From Eutrigla gurnardus (Eukaryota; Chordata; Actinopteri; Perciformes; Triglidae), in the NCBI GenBank assembly GCA_963514095.1, contig OY741281.1:11912028-11976027 (forward strand): 64,000 bases of DNA, written 5' to 3'. This document shows positions 36,405 to 49,848 of this stretch, piece by piece. Position 1 is the first letter of the stretch. Every line of letters begins with the position of its first letter. Below the pieces are notes generated by a model. The model worked only from the letters and a program-made list of their open reading frames with translations, made no database searches and had not been told where the DNA came from. The position numbers and the translations under genes were made by a program.

Positions 36405-38619
36405 CTGCAAAAGAAGGACATAGTTAACAATAAGAACAATACAAATAACAATAACACACAAGAAATCACATAGCAGCAGAAAAACATTTTAAAAAAGACA
36501 AAATTAGACAGTCGCAATGTTGAATGTCTGTATTTTAATATTTGTAAAATATGTAAAACAGTTGTTGTACTGAAAGGAAATGCCAAAAGGCTTAAATTTC
36601 TTCTACATTCTATTTTGCTGAAGTATGAAACACAAACAATATAAGAAGAAGAAGAACGCACAAGTACTTTAATTTGTTTGTCAGCAACGGGCCAATTATC
36701 TAAAATGTCATTTACGATACTAACATTTTACAGAATGTAATGTGTGAACTGCACTTTCAGAGAACAGTCCTTTCATAAATGATTGAGTTGTAGACAAGTA
36801 CGCGGCTACACGAGGACACACAAATATTCATGCATATGGACGCTTGGAAAACAAGACTTCCTCGCCATTCTCATGAGGGCTCGGTCGAGGATTGATGGGG
36901 GGTTTGAACAGAGAGAAAAAGACAAGGAGGATGGCAGGAAACACACGGGCACAAAGTGAAAGTTAGAGAAGAGTATCGAGCCGCCTGCTTTGTGATCAAT
37001 GCAGACACGGACAGACTAACTGATACATATAGACTCTTTTATCTGACATCATCTACACCATTAGACCGGCTGTCTGGGCCAGTTGGCTTGTGTCTGCGTT
37101 TGTCCCATTTAGACTGTTTGGTATTCCACTAAGCCGACTCCTAACTGCAGGTATCTGTGCATGTGTGTCTATGAGAATGGGTGAATACATTAACGTAATG
37201 TGTTTATCTGTCTATGTGTCTGGTTAGCGGAGATAGTAATGGTCTTCCAGTCATCAGCTTTTTCTAGTAGGGTAATAGTTTTCACAGATTGATTTGAATA
37301 AGTCGTGATCTTAAACAAAGCTGGAGCATCGGCGTCTTGTAATGCATGCGGTCATTAATGCTCTGCCATGGCAGGCGGATGGAGAGGTTATAAAGGGAAA
37401 CAGAATCATATCATAGCTTTGTTGTCCTACACACTAAACATGTTTTTGTTCAATGAATTTCAGTCAGCCCGTTAAGACGTTTTGGTCGGCTGCTGTCCTT
37501 ACAGAACCCGGCTTGTGCTGCTGACAGGACAGCTGGTTCCGAAGCGTGACGGCCATACCGGAGGTCAGAATCGGTGTGGACTGAACGGATGGATGCTTCA
37601 GCAGCGCATATGAGCCGCTGACATCTCACTTCAGGTGCACATCTCTGAGTTACACCGGCGACACCGGCGCGCCTCCATCTCTAACCATCTGTAAACGTGT
37701 TGAGGCTCTTCCAGAGCCAGCAGAGGAACAACGCTGATTGGTTTTGAAATATTCTTCATATATGTTTCACCATGATATGTTGTAGTGGTGTAGTGGAGGG
37801 TGTACAGGTGTACAGGGTGTGCCCACCTCTTTCTTGGGCAGTTTACACCACACCTAACTTTGCATGGCAGCTGGATTCTCGTGATACCACGAGATCACAA
37901 AGCAGCTCTGTACTTTGTTATCAAAAAGGAATCAATATTAACTTTATAACCTATATTTAATCATTGTGTGTGTCTTCCACTCTTATCTTGCCCTCGACTT
38001 GCCCTGCATCTTTTTAGTTGAAACCAATTATTGCGTAACTCTTCCCACTGTGATGCACTAGTGCAGCACTGAAGAGGGGATGGACGCAGGAAAAGTCTGA
38101 TTATGAATTACCGAAGTAACAATTGAATCATCCAATTCTCAAATGACAGTAACGTGGGAGGAGAAAGTGCAATGGTTAAACCCACTTGAACAACTGGCTA
38201 GTACTGTTATTTCATTAGAGTACAGCAACGGTTTGAATGGTTTTTACATGCATTATCATTTAATCTTTTTACCTGTCCACCCACTAACACTGGATCACTT
38301 CATTAGCACTATGTTTCCTTTTATTTTAGTGATTATCAGAACCAAAATTAAACGCTTAATGGAAATAAATCATTGTATAATCTGCGTAATAAAGCCAACA
38401 ACTCAATAGGCTATTTTCCTCGTTTTACTGCATTTCCTGTTTGTGATGAAGGGACTACATTCTACTGGGACCACTGTTTAAACAATTACTCTCCTGCTGG
38501 AAACGACTTTAAACGGCGTAAGGGTCAAATGAAATAAACAATGTAAAGATTTTAGTTTGCAGCTTACTGGGCTAATGTGAAACGTTCATTGTCGGGGAAG
38601 CAACAGCCTGAAGGAGAGA

Positions 38620-38690
38620 AACGCAGGGCTGCGACTAAAAGGTCGTTGGTTCAAATGCCTGAACCAGCAGAGGAAATGAAAATAAGGCAA
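38620..38690 (+). mobile_element. Possible tRNA-SINE relic
   Basis: GCAGGGCTGCGACTAAAAGG, then TCGTTGGTTCAAATGCCTGAACC, resembles the second half of a tRNA-derived SINE head (AAAGGTCGTTGGTTCRAAT with B box). The following AGCAGAGGAAATGAA also fits. It is too short to define element ends and is not a functional tRNA, since no 5' half or acceptor stem is seen. Confidence 0.35.
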
Positions 38691-39330
38691 TTAAGGCAGT
38701 TGCTTCTTTGTGGAGAATATTATCAAAGTGTGGGTGCACTGTAGCTTCCCTTTGTGAATGTGTTTGACTGTCTGAATATGAATTAGGATTATGCTTAACA
38801 AATCTGTGCTCGATGGAAAAAAGGTCAAAATAAATACTCATAGCTGAGCGGTGCTTTTCTGCCATGGGATAGCAATAGTTTCTTTGTTATAGACTTGGTT
38901 GGTAATGTTTGAAGTATTTGGTTCAATTCTGACTTTTGATTCCAGTTTATATCTAACTATTCCTCTTATTTTTGTAATGAAAGAAGTGCTTTTATACAAA
39001 GCTGCAGAAAACACTTCATCATGCCAGATGGACACATGTCTTTAGCTTGACTCCCGGTCATTAATGACAAATAGTATACAAATCTGTTCATGTCTCAGCC
39101 AGACAGAAGGGCAGTTAAAACGTTTAGCGGTTTGGTGTTGCTAAGTGAATCCAAAAGTTTCTCATTTTGTTTTGTTTCCTATCAAATCCCCATCAGTTCT
39201 GTGCTGTATTTGGATCTAGTTTTTTAACCCAGTGCTAATTACATGTAGAGTGATTAATACGTTGCAGGTAAAATCTAAATCCGGCTGATGCAGAAAGAGA
39301 GTTCTGTAGAGAGTAGGTAACACTGGTGTT

Positions 39331-39339
39331 ACACACACA

Positions 39340-39376
<37 letters not shown>

Positions 39377-39386
39377 GGAGAGAGAC
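39331..39386. repeat. (CA)n(GA)n compound microsatellite
   Basis: CA array passing directly into GA array. Confidence 0.95.
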
Positions 39387-39521
39387 ACCAGTAAAGGAGA
39401 ATGATAACAAGGCGGTGGAGGAACTGTTCTTTCATGTGCCTGCAGGAAATACAACGGGACAACAGTAGCAAACATGGTGTCACTGTGTTAAAGTGTACTA
39501 GATTCAGGGGGAAGCGAGAGG

Positions 39522-39523
<2 letters not shown>

Positions 39524-39562
<39 letters not shown>
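39524..39562. repeat. (GA)19 microsatellite
   Basis: Uninterrupted GA units. Confidence 0.95.
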
Positions 39563-39565
<3 letters not shown>

Positions 39566-39675
39566 TTTGCACGAGAGAGCTGATAGACAGGAGGAAGCGA
39601 TTTAATAAGCACAGCATTATTCCACAACAGTGCACACTCTCGCCTGCAATGCCACAATACCGGCGAGGCGCTGCC

Positions 39676-39720
39676 TCTCTTTAATACGGGCTCCGTAACA
39701 GTGAGCCGGTATTAAAGAGA
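39676..39720. repeat. 18-bp hairpin (17 of 18 paired), 9-nt loop
   Basis: TCTCTTTAATACGGGCTC (39676-39693) pairs with GAGCCGGTATTAAAGAGA (39703-39720) with one mismatch around a 9-nt loop CGTAACAGT. An extra copy of ATACCGGC at 39657-39664 could compete for the right arm. Confidence 0.85.
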
Positions 39721-40493
39721 CATTTCAAACGCACTACTCCACTCTCAACTGCCACACGGCTTAAATCAACAGACAGCGTCCTCTACCGTTTCCCAGGAAA
39801 TCCACACACACACATACACACACACACACTCTCTACTTAGCATTCACAAACATACACGGGAAGGAGAATAGGGGACGCTCCTATCATCCCAATTTGTGCA
39901 CAGTGTGTGTTTATGTCTGAGAGACTCAAGTGCTTAGAGTATAACTGTTTTCAAAAATAAGACGCAAACTCAAACAAAGTGGTATTGATGCCTTATGTTG
40001 AGAGAAATACTTTTATTTACCCATTTGCAGTTTAAATACCATGTGAGAGTAGCATGTGTGTGTGTGTAAATACATACGTGCATGTTCATATGAACCTAAT
40101 AGTGATGCTCTATTAGGTAATCTTGTACTGTACAGATTTTGCTAAAAAAACTTAAATACATTTAAAAAAAAAGTGTATTTCAGGCAATTCAGTTTTTAAT
40201 TTTTCATACACCAATAAAAAAAATAAGTAACTAAACATGTTCATGTGTTTAAGGTGGGAGTATGGTATGTAGCCATCCATTGGGATCCCAGCAGCGACAT
40301 CCTTCATGAGTCATTAGTCGCCAGCTTAGAGAGCATTGCTCTGAAAGAGTTTCACGCTGCCGCACAAGGTTCTGCTTAAATCCTCTAGCTGCCTCCCTTC
40401 TCAGATAATAGCACTTAAGAACAGGCGTCCTGATAAGCCTGCCAGCATGGATGTGTATGTACGCTCCACAGTTTGCTCTCACATAACACGAGA

Positions 40494-40519
40494 ACACACA
40501 CACACACACACACACACAA
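40494..40519. repeat. (CA)12 microsatellite
   Basis: Short CA array. Confidence 0.9.
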
Positions 40520-41264
40520 ACACGCATGCACAAACACACTTTCCACAGGTAAAGCATTCAGCTGCAAATTCTGCACAGAGCTCATTCTAATAGCCTTTCG
40601 GTTGCTCATACGTGCACACACACCAAAAAATCTAAATGCATACACACATACACATTTGCACAGAGATAAAAAGTGTTGGTATGCAGTCCTGGGCTGTTAC
40701 TATTGCCAGCGTTAAATCAAGGGCCTAATAGACCATAATGCCTGGCCTGACATCTACCAATGGCAAGCAGTTGCCCTAAATACATACTGGTGTTCTACAA
40801 ATGATATTTTTACAGCCATAAATCCATATTTAGTCATCTGTTATTTTTTCTGTGAAGAAAAGGAATGCCAATGAATTGAAATGTTCAGCAATTATCGAGC
40901 AAGTATACAAAAGATAGGAAATAATTTGAATTCTTTTGACAAAGTAATAATGAGCCATGTGTAATTTAATACAGCAGAAACACCAGCAGCACCGTGCTGA
41001 GAGGGACAGAATTCTTTCACAACTTCCAAGTCTGTCTATGACCCCGGGACACTGAGATGAAGGAAATGAGAAAGCAACACAGGGACCGCCGCAATTGTCT
41101 CTGATAGTCTTTTTTTATTGAAACAAAAAGTAATGCAACCACAATAATGATGTAAGAAGAACATGATGTAAAAAGTAGGAAGTGAAACAGTGCTATTGAT
41201 GAAGATGTCCATTCATCTTTGCCTGAGAGGTCAAATGTCATGGTCAGCTACAGCAGAGCTGGGA

Positions 41265-41365
41265 GAGATTCAGTGTCGTGTTCAAGGAGAGCTGAATGAT
41301 GACACGGTAGCTTGAACCCGAGTACTCCAGCTGAGGGGTGACCCCCTCCTCACTGCACCAACCTC
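41265..41365 (-). mobile_element. tRNA-derived SINE relic
   Basis: On the minus strand the sequence reads GGTGCAGTGAGGAGGGGGTC, a B-box-like CGGGTTCAAGC, then CTCCTTGAACACGACACTGAAT. The last resembles the CTTGAGCAAGACACTGAACCCC box of common fish tRNA-SINEs. The copy is degenerate with no clear ends. Confidence 0.45.
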
Positions 41366-42660
41366 AGTTGTGAGGGCGACTGCTGTTCATCATGGCCAAA
41401 ATAAAGCCATAGAAAACCATTCAAGCCAGACTAGAGTTATTACAAAGTGGTCCAGTCCAGATGTGTTTCCTCCATTGCCACCAAACGGCACCAATAAAAA
41501 ATAAAACTGTTCTTTTTCCCATTTACCTTTAATTGATGATGAAAGTCATTGCAAAAAACTGCACTCTCTAACACATTATAAATATACAGCAATATAAAGC
41601 AACATGAAACCAGAGAGTCTCCATGCCATATATAAAAACTCAAATCTTCGTAAATATTAAGTCAGTCTGCAGATATTATATATATATATATGTTTCATAA
41701 CTGACGGTGAAAATAAAATGCTGAAACATCTCAAGGGCACTCAAACCATTTGGAGGCAGACGTTCAGGAAGTGCTCATGGGTTGAATAATTATTCAACAT
41801 TTCACAATTTTTCTGAAAACTGACTAAACTACTTGGTGAAAATCACTGATGCATCCTACAAAATATATCACCATGGTCAATATACTGCCATATAATGTAA
41901 AAAAACAATACAATTATCAATAACCATGAACATAAATGATGGATACAGTTGTTCTCTAAATTAGAGAGCAACATTCTTTCTTGTACACTTGAAAGCAATT
42001 AAAAAATGTACTTTCCTTAATCAACTTCTCATCTAATTTGCACTTGCTTAGCACAACTTGTATTTGTGAAATATTTCCTGCAGGGTTCACAAGCCGGCTG
42101 TTCGCTAGCAACGAACCAAAAATCTTGTGGAGCCTTCACACTTCCACTGACCTATTGACTGCACTGCTTACAAAGAGGATATCTGCTAATCGAGGCTGAA
42201 GGGCAGGTTGGAGACAAATAACGGACTTACAGTTTTTTGGCAATGCAGAAGCAGAGCCCAGTGTACACGGATGTGTAGTGAACCGTTTACAAGCTGCCAT
42301 GTGACACAGCTAATTCTTTCCAGGGAATAAAATTAAGTAATGTTTGGTAAAAATGTGACAACTCACTTTTTGGAGCTGCCTTGGGAGCCACTCAATCTGT
42401 TCGTTGTATAAAAACACTTATCTTCCCACTGGTGGTTGTCATAACAACAGTGTATGCGCGTGTATGCACATGCGAACCCTCTGATACTCTTTTCAGAAAG
42501 CAGTCAATGTGCTCACAACAAGGCTGAGGACAAACTTTTTTGTGGATGTGACAACTGAGTGACAGTTCAACAGTCAGGCTGGAAGAGAATTGTCTAGTCA
42601 AAGTGTTCACTAAAATTACTTTTAATGCCTGACTACTGACAGCTGCAACAAAAGCCCTCT

Positions 42661-42674
42661 CCCCCCCCCCCCCC
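42661..42674. repeat. C14 homopolymer
   Basis: Run of 14 C. Confidence 0.94.
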
Positions 42675-45390
42675 AAAGAAAAACTCAACAAAGCAAACAA
42701 TGCACAACAGTATTGACAAGTCCAATGGAGATGTTTCAACTCTCTGCAGCGTTCTCCTCTCCCAGCTCAAGTCTCACACTCTTATTATGCAGATTCCTAG
42801 CCTACAATCTTTAGCTGCAGACATGCGTGAACGGCAAATACACACAACAGACCCACTCTCTTCTCTGGCAGCCTTATTCTCATCTCAAGTACAGACCGCA
42901 CATACAAACACAGACAACATTTATCTATGTCTGTAGGGGAGGAAAAAAACACATAAAAAAGGGAAGTACAACCAATAAAGATGCAATCACACACACCTCT
43001 AAGTAACCTGGAACATGCAGGATTCATGTCTCTATAACTTATCTGGTGTTTCTGAGTATATTTACAGGACAGGAAAAGAAAATAAAGGTTTATGTTCATG
43101 ATTGTAGATCAGGGAAACAGGGTTGTTTTTCTTTATAAGCGTTAGATAATGATAATCTGATCCATCAAACAAAGATAGGATGTCGACTGTACATCCTGCA
43201 GGAGCTCATTCAGTCAGCATTCTACACAGGGTGAAGGGATCGTTTCTCACAAACGCTCTTACAATTTAAAGTCTTTCCAGGAACAGAAATATTTTGGGAA
43301 GTCCCTTGTTGCTCTGTTATTCGTGACGTTTGCAGGCTTGCTAAAACACACAAATACGTGTGCGTGTGTGTGTGGGTTTCCACTACGGGCAGCACCTGCC
43401 GGATGCACGACTTCAGCTAGGGAACATCTGCTGTGTGTGTCTAAATCACCAAGCTATTATAGTTATTATGATAGGTGGAATATCGCCGTTTTGCACCGGC
43501 ACAGATAATGACAGAATACCTCCATGCATAATTCACCAGGGACGGGAGGCCTGACACCGGGTCTGCCCTGTATTATTGTACTCCACACAGACAGGGACCG
43601 GCTATTTATACTCATCTAAAATAGTTCTCTGCAGCAAGACTGTCATGGCACGGTATTAAATTAGAGGTTTAAAGCTCTACTGCACACATTAGGGAATGTT
43701 AGAATAAAAGATTCACTTTTTGCAGATGATGGAACAATAAAATAAACGTTTTAATGCTGAACCACTGTGCTAAAGATGCAGAAAGAATATTTAAGACCTT
43801 TGCTTTACTTTTGATACATTGAGTATAAGCAATGTTGAGACCTTACAGTTTGCACTGTAGATCAAGCAGAGACCCAGGAGCCCTATGGTGAAATATGGAT
43901 TACATGCATGTGCACAGCAGGCAGTTTAGTAATGATTTAATAAAGATACACACTGTACAGCGGTAAGTAAAACAGCCAATTATGAGCTGGAGGCTGCTAC
44001 ATTGAGCATCCAGACACCAGGAATAGATGGGCTTACCTTGCCTTGTTTAACAGATTAAGAATTTTCTATTTGTACGACATGATATGCTTTTTGTCAACAG
44101 TTACAAAGTGGCGTAAAACAAACCCATCTTCGAAGTTGAATTAAAGATATGCACTGTTGGCTCCATTAAGGCCTCCTTGACTGAATCACAATCAAATGTG
44201 ACAAAGTAGCTGCGATATTAGCATAACAGCGGCAATTTACATATGAATAATAATACCACAGGCTGCTAAGTACACCGGATAATTAAAGTCAAAAGGACAG
44301 GCGACGTATCAGCACAATCCTTGCCCACAAAAAACTAAAAATAAGAGTAGCTCCCCGACAACAATTCAGCAGTGGGGCTAGAGCACAGAGGCAGTAAAAC
44401 GAATCAGGTTTAAACGCCGTTTATAGAGTTTTTCAGTCATATTTTTAAAGAACTGTGTTTCCACACACAATTCAAATGTTTCCAGCTGGAGACGAGCAGA
44501 AGAAAGAGTGAATACTGAATTTCTAGGTGATGTCAACCCAAATAAGCATGCTCACACGCCACTGAACAAACAACAGACAGACAGCATGGGATTAACGCAG
44601 ACTGAAAACACTTGGCCTGAACAGCAATCATAATTTGTCATTTGTGTTGCTGACTCACAGCGAGAGGGAGTTTGGCCTCACCCAGTGGGAGTCACTGGTG
44701 ATTGATTCTACATGTAGAACTGTCACCGGCACTAACTGAGATCTGAACAGGGTGCAGTCAATCATCAGAACCTTTTCAAAACTACTTATACCCAGAACAA
44801 TGTGAGTTTGCATCAAATACTCCAACGTTTTCCTTTAAATCATCTGCAGTTTTGTGACCCAACCATAGTTTCCAAAAGGGGGCACTTCTGTTTGACATAT
44901 GGTTTTCACACTTTCATAACTTTTCCAGCTTCCCAGCGAAACAATCCTTTGGTGATTCCACACTTTTCTCCTCCCACACCTACAGGAAACCACCCCTTCA
45001 GCTGAGCGAAAGGAGGTACATCCCATTCTTAAGAGTCTCCATTTAAGCGTGCGTACATGTGAATCGCCCGAGTCATATTTCTTTTAAACAACAAGCCAAA
45101 ATCACCGCCAACCTTCTGTATCTTGTCTACTAAATAAAATGTAATCTCCTGCAGCCCGCCAGGCCCTGCGAAACTCATACACATACGTCAACATGACATG
45201 GATGCAGACGGGCTCACACTCAAGGGCAGTGGTGTGATGTCATGGTGGATAGGACATCTCGGAGCTTTGGGCGCCGAAGCAGTCGACGGTCTAAATCACT
45301 CATCCCCTGGAGGATAATCTAACCAATGATTTAGTGGGAGTCACCGAGTCACTGTTTTAGCGGCTTCCACTCCAGTGGAGGGATATATTA

Positions 45391-45440
45391 GTGTGTGTGT
45401 GTGTGTGAGCATGCAAGGGGGGGGGGGGGGGGGGGGGGGG
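45391..45440. repeat. (GT)8 followed by G24 homopolymer
   Basis: GT array at 45391-45407, then after AGCATGCAA a run of 24 G (45417-45440), the longest G run in the window. Confidence 0.95.
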
Positions 45441-47741
45441 ATTCTCCTTTTACTGTCTCTGTCTTTGAGGCCCCCATGAGACCAATTACCAACACTCTGT
45501 GGCTTCACACACACACACTTGTAATCTTACACCACATAAGAACTGTCGCCGCTTGACTGTGTGATCGGCATAATGGCTCAACAGGAGCTTCATGATTTCA
45601 ATATTCACAATTCAGGAGAAACCACTTGAAGAGTGGGATGGTAATTATTAAAAAACACAGACACAAGCACACAGGAAAAATGACAAGGCTTGACTAAAAT
45701 GGCAGATCAGAGGAAACGGACGCCAACACTAATGCTGTGTAAACTTGCAATAGGTCAGCGTGACGAGCAAGACAACGCTTCATGTCTTGCCTCTTGCCTT
45801 GCTAATAGATCAGAATAGACATTTCAGTTTGTTCCTGGGAGCTTTGCATCATCCATACTCGGTACGAAGCTTTGAGGTTCTTCGGAACACTTTTCAGGAC
45901 ATTGTTTTCAGGAAACAAACTTCTGGATGATTTATTCTCTCACTATGCAGTTTGTTTGAATTTAAAGCCGCTGTAAGTGGGCACATTGTACTCCTCACAA
46001 TAGCAAGCTCCTGGGATGCATTTAATCTTTTTTTTTTTTTACAATTTTCATTCAACCTGTTCCAGCATAGTCAGACAAGTTGTGTCTGAAAACAATAACG
46101 TGGCCATATACTGTATACTGATGGCTTGCTGGGGCTATCACTCATCTGGTTCACATTCCTCCACTCTAATAAACACTATAGACGGCTAATGTTCCACAGG
46201 AGTATATGGCCTCTTTAAAATGAACAGCATGCTCTATAACACAAATAACGCGGTGTAGGTGAGCATGTAGGCGTGTACGACAACGACACAAAGCCTGCGT
46301 GTATTATACATATAGGATGTAGGGAATGCATGCATGTTTGCCTGATTGATGAGAATGGTGCATTGTGACGGTGGGGGCCCTGGGGCTGAGGTTTTAATTA
46401 ACTGGTAGGAGAGGAGCTGGCTGGTCCGGCCATCGCAATACATCACAATATGTCTGGTCGGCACACAAACACAATACACACACTCGCATACACACAAAGG
46501 CCATCTGGCTGACAAGGGTGCAAAGTAACTTGCAAAGGGATTTCCCTGTCTCTCGTTTTGTCCTGCTAGCATTTCATAGTTGTTGATTCTCATCATTTTG
46601 CAGGCTGTTGTCAATATTTGCCAAATGGCACAAGAGGCACAAAAAAATATGTTAAGATCTGATTCAGCGACTAGATAAAACATGAAGCTTATATGGGGAA
46701 AACATAATTGTGTGGGTTATTTCTTGGTCATTTCCAGTTCTTTCATGTTCCATTTCTCTGACTGTATCTGCAAACACCAACACAAACACACACGCGTGAC
46801 CTTCCATTGATTTTACACTCATTTCTTAACCAGGAATCCAATCTACTGTTGAAGATCATGTTCATTAAATGCGAGAGCCGAGAGGAATATTTTCTTCATG
46901 CATGAAAGAATTGGAGGGGATAAACAGGCCTGCAGCTTGCCCTGCAGTATATTGATTGCAGCCAATCAGTGCATTCACTGTTTTGATTGTGATGTTTCAT
47001 TAAGGGTGAAGATTTATATTTAGTCTACGGCTCACTTTCACGATGGCTGAACCACTCTGTTATTTCAGTCTCAATCTAACGTACAAAGTGGGAGTTTGTT
47101 TTTCTTTCTTCGAGCAAATTGCTGATATTGAGAGAGCGAATGAGAGAAAGCGATGTCTGTGAAGGGGAGACTCGTGGATACAATACAATAAGATATGTAA
47201 AAGGGAGAGTGTGTACTCATAGAACCCATTTTCATGCACCAAAAGAAAATGCATAGAAATGTGGAAAAATGGTGTATTGGAATATTTTTGCATATTTGGG
47301 AGCCTTAGCAAAGGATCTATGGCTTAAGTTGTCAATAAGGGTGTGAGCGCTTTCCACAACAGAAATGCTTGCCATCCAATCACAAAAAAATTGCAATTCT
47401 GGCACAAATCTCCAAATGTCAAAAGTGTTTTGATTAATGTAGTATATTGGAGAGATTTTTGATCATTTTAATCAATTATAGAGTGGTAAAATAGTTAATT
47501 GTAGCAGAGAATCTGTGTCATAAATGGTATCAACCCAGAAATTACTGCAACATCTAATTAGACATAATAGAACTTAAATCATAATGTTCTAAGGGCACTT
47601 TCAGACTTGATTTTAATTAATTAATTATTTATTTAATGACCAGAAAAGAGCACAATGGAAATATGCCTATGGGCTTTTTTTAGTGCACACAATGTACATA
47701 TGTATGCTTATCTTTGTACATGTGTCCATAAAGAATTTTAA

Positions 47742-48301
47742 AGGAGTCATCACCTGGTTTTATACGTATCCAGCCCCTCTTGGATCGCTTTGGATCAATT
47801 CGTAAAACTTATTAGAAAAAAAAAAAAAAATTTAATCAAACATTGAGCTTGTTCTGACCCTTTTTCGTACCGCGATTTTATCACGCGAGATTACGCGCGA
47901 GGTTTTGACTGGTCCGGATGTGCATTGTATAATATGTAATGAGGCGCGCGTTGATTCGCCGCAGGAAGGACAGAGCCGGGGGGGCTTGCCTGCATGCAGA
48001 CTCCAAAACATAATGGCGGCGCTTCGGCGATTTCAGGTAGCGGACGGGGCGGGGTTGGGTGGTGAAAGAGGGGTGGGCTTATGCAAGTAGCCGCCACAGT
48101 GACGTCACCGAAGGCGCAGAATCAAAATCTCGTGCTTTAGGAATGCACACCCTTGTGTGCTATTCCTGTTCGGAAAAAGAGCAGAAGCGAAAAAACGGCG
48201 CCACTTTCAAACTCCAGCCTTTCAGGCAAGTTTCAACTGAGGTCAAACACAGATATGCATGTTTTAACAAGAGAAATTGCGATTTCCAGGTGATGACTCC
48301 T
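47742..48301. mobile_element. Non-autonomous TIR DNA transposon with TTAA target site, 560 bp
   Basis: Perfect 16-bp terminal inverted repeats AGGAGTCATCACCTGG ... CCAGGTGATGACTCCT are flanked by TTAA at 47738-47741 and 48302-48305. TTAA duplications are typical of piggyBac and Kolobok superfamilies; the AGG terminus does not look like a canonical piggyBac end, so Kolobok-like is my guess. Because TTAA is palindromic, a TA-duplicating element with slightly longer ends is a formal alternative. The interior is strikingly CpG-rich (CGCGAGATTACGCGCG, ATGGCGGCGCTTCGGCG, TGACGTCA) compared with AT-rich flanks. Short open frames inside show no recognisable transposase. Confidence 0.85.
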
Positions 48302-49635
48302 TTAATCAATCAACAGCTTGGCACAAAACTTTGACCTGCAATCTCTCCCTGCCAGAGTAGCATCTCCCATCCCCATGTGCTGTGTTACTATTTCCTGATT
48401 TGGTCTATTTGCAATTGCAAATTCATTTAAACTGAATGCAATAAAAACATTCCTACAATTTGTTACAAAACAAGAAAAAGGGAACGTGGAGTGTGACATT
48501 TTTACTGCATCCCCCTCTATAAAACTGGCCATCCTTTTACACTGCAGTCACTTTCTTTGCTGTTTTATCTTGATTTATGTCTTGAAGAGGACAGCAGAGA
48601 AACAGCTTATTTTTCTGTATATTAAACATTAAGAGCATGATATCTAGTTCATATATATATACAAACGCCCATTTCTGTAACATGATTGCTTTGGTTGGTT
48701 TTTCTGATTAAAGACATCATCTTTGTCATCTGTCTGATCATGAAACCACTTTTCAATGTGACGTCTGTGAAGCCATTTGTCATGAGCAAGCCTCAAAGCA
48801 ACAGAGATTAAAAAGATATAAATAAAAAAGATAGGAAGAAGGAAGAAACAAAAAGTAGACACTATAGACATTATGTTGTTTAAAGATATGGTTACACTAC
48901 ATAAATGTATTGTTATTACAAATCAATACCTACACGTAAATATATATATAGTTGTGTGAACAATGTACATTCACATGGGATCTCACTTTTACCCTACTCT
49001 TTGGTTGCTCTTATACAAGTTGAAACCTGATGACTTTGACTCTCCACAGGAATTAATCTGGATTATGTCACTTTTAAATCATCGAGTGACTCTCCCCGCC
49101 AAGGATACCGACTGACTCATCGGGTTACAATGCACACAGAAATCGATTTGGGAGCATGCAGAGCAGGTGATAAAAGTCACAATGAAAAGTGGAATCACAG
49201 CAGCCAGTTATGGCTCTTGGGACGACTCTGCCTCCACATCCGACTCCTGGGCCACAGGAAATACACTAGCTTTATTGTGTTAATCTAAATCCTCTATGAA
49301 GTATTTGTGGGAATATGATACTTTTTGCAGCGTGGCGCAGCATAGTGCGTACACTACTTTCTGTTTCAATGAATGAATCCAATCAATCATTTATCTTTTT
49401 GTTTGCTGAAGGCCTTAGTATTCATGTAGGCACCAGAGGTAACGATGCAGAATAAAGCTTGGAATCTAGAGAGACGGTTTGTCTTTTTGTGTTGATTTTT
49501 TTTTGTCCTCTTTACTCTGTCGGTCCCTTTTCTAGAAGTGTTGATGTGGCTCACAAAGTTAAAGTGAAGAACTTGGGTTTGTATGAAGAGGTGTGTGGGC
49601 AAAGATGTGTGCAGGCAGATTAGACAACAAAACAA

Positions 49636-49637
<2 letters not shown>

Positions 49638-49673
<36 letters not shown>
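49638..49673. repeat. (CA)18 microsatellite
   Basis: Uninterrupted CA units. Confidence 0.94.
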
Positions 49674-49676
<3 letters not shown>

Positions 49677-49821
49677 CACTAGGAAATCCTCTTCTCAAAC
49701 TGCTCCAGGCGTTGATTCCTTTGGCCTCAAGGTGTGATGCCTTTAAAGGACAAACTCACTCATATTCTTTCCCCCTCACTTGCCCTCTCAGTCTCTGTCG
49801 TTCTCTCTCACACATAGACAG

Positions 49822-49848
49822 ACACACACACACACACACACACACACA
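49822..49848. repeat. (CA)13 microsatellite
   Basis: Uninterrupted CA units. Confidence 0.93.

Noticed and set aside
38620..38690. A functional tRNA gene
   Set aside because: Only a B-box-like segment is present; no acceptor stem, A box or terminator in the right place.
47891..48334. Short open frames in the CpG-rich region as a CpG-island promoter with a first exon
   Set aside because: They lie fully inside the 560-bp TTAA-flanked transposon and show no recognisable protein; the CpG content is explained by the element.
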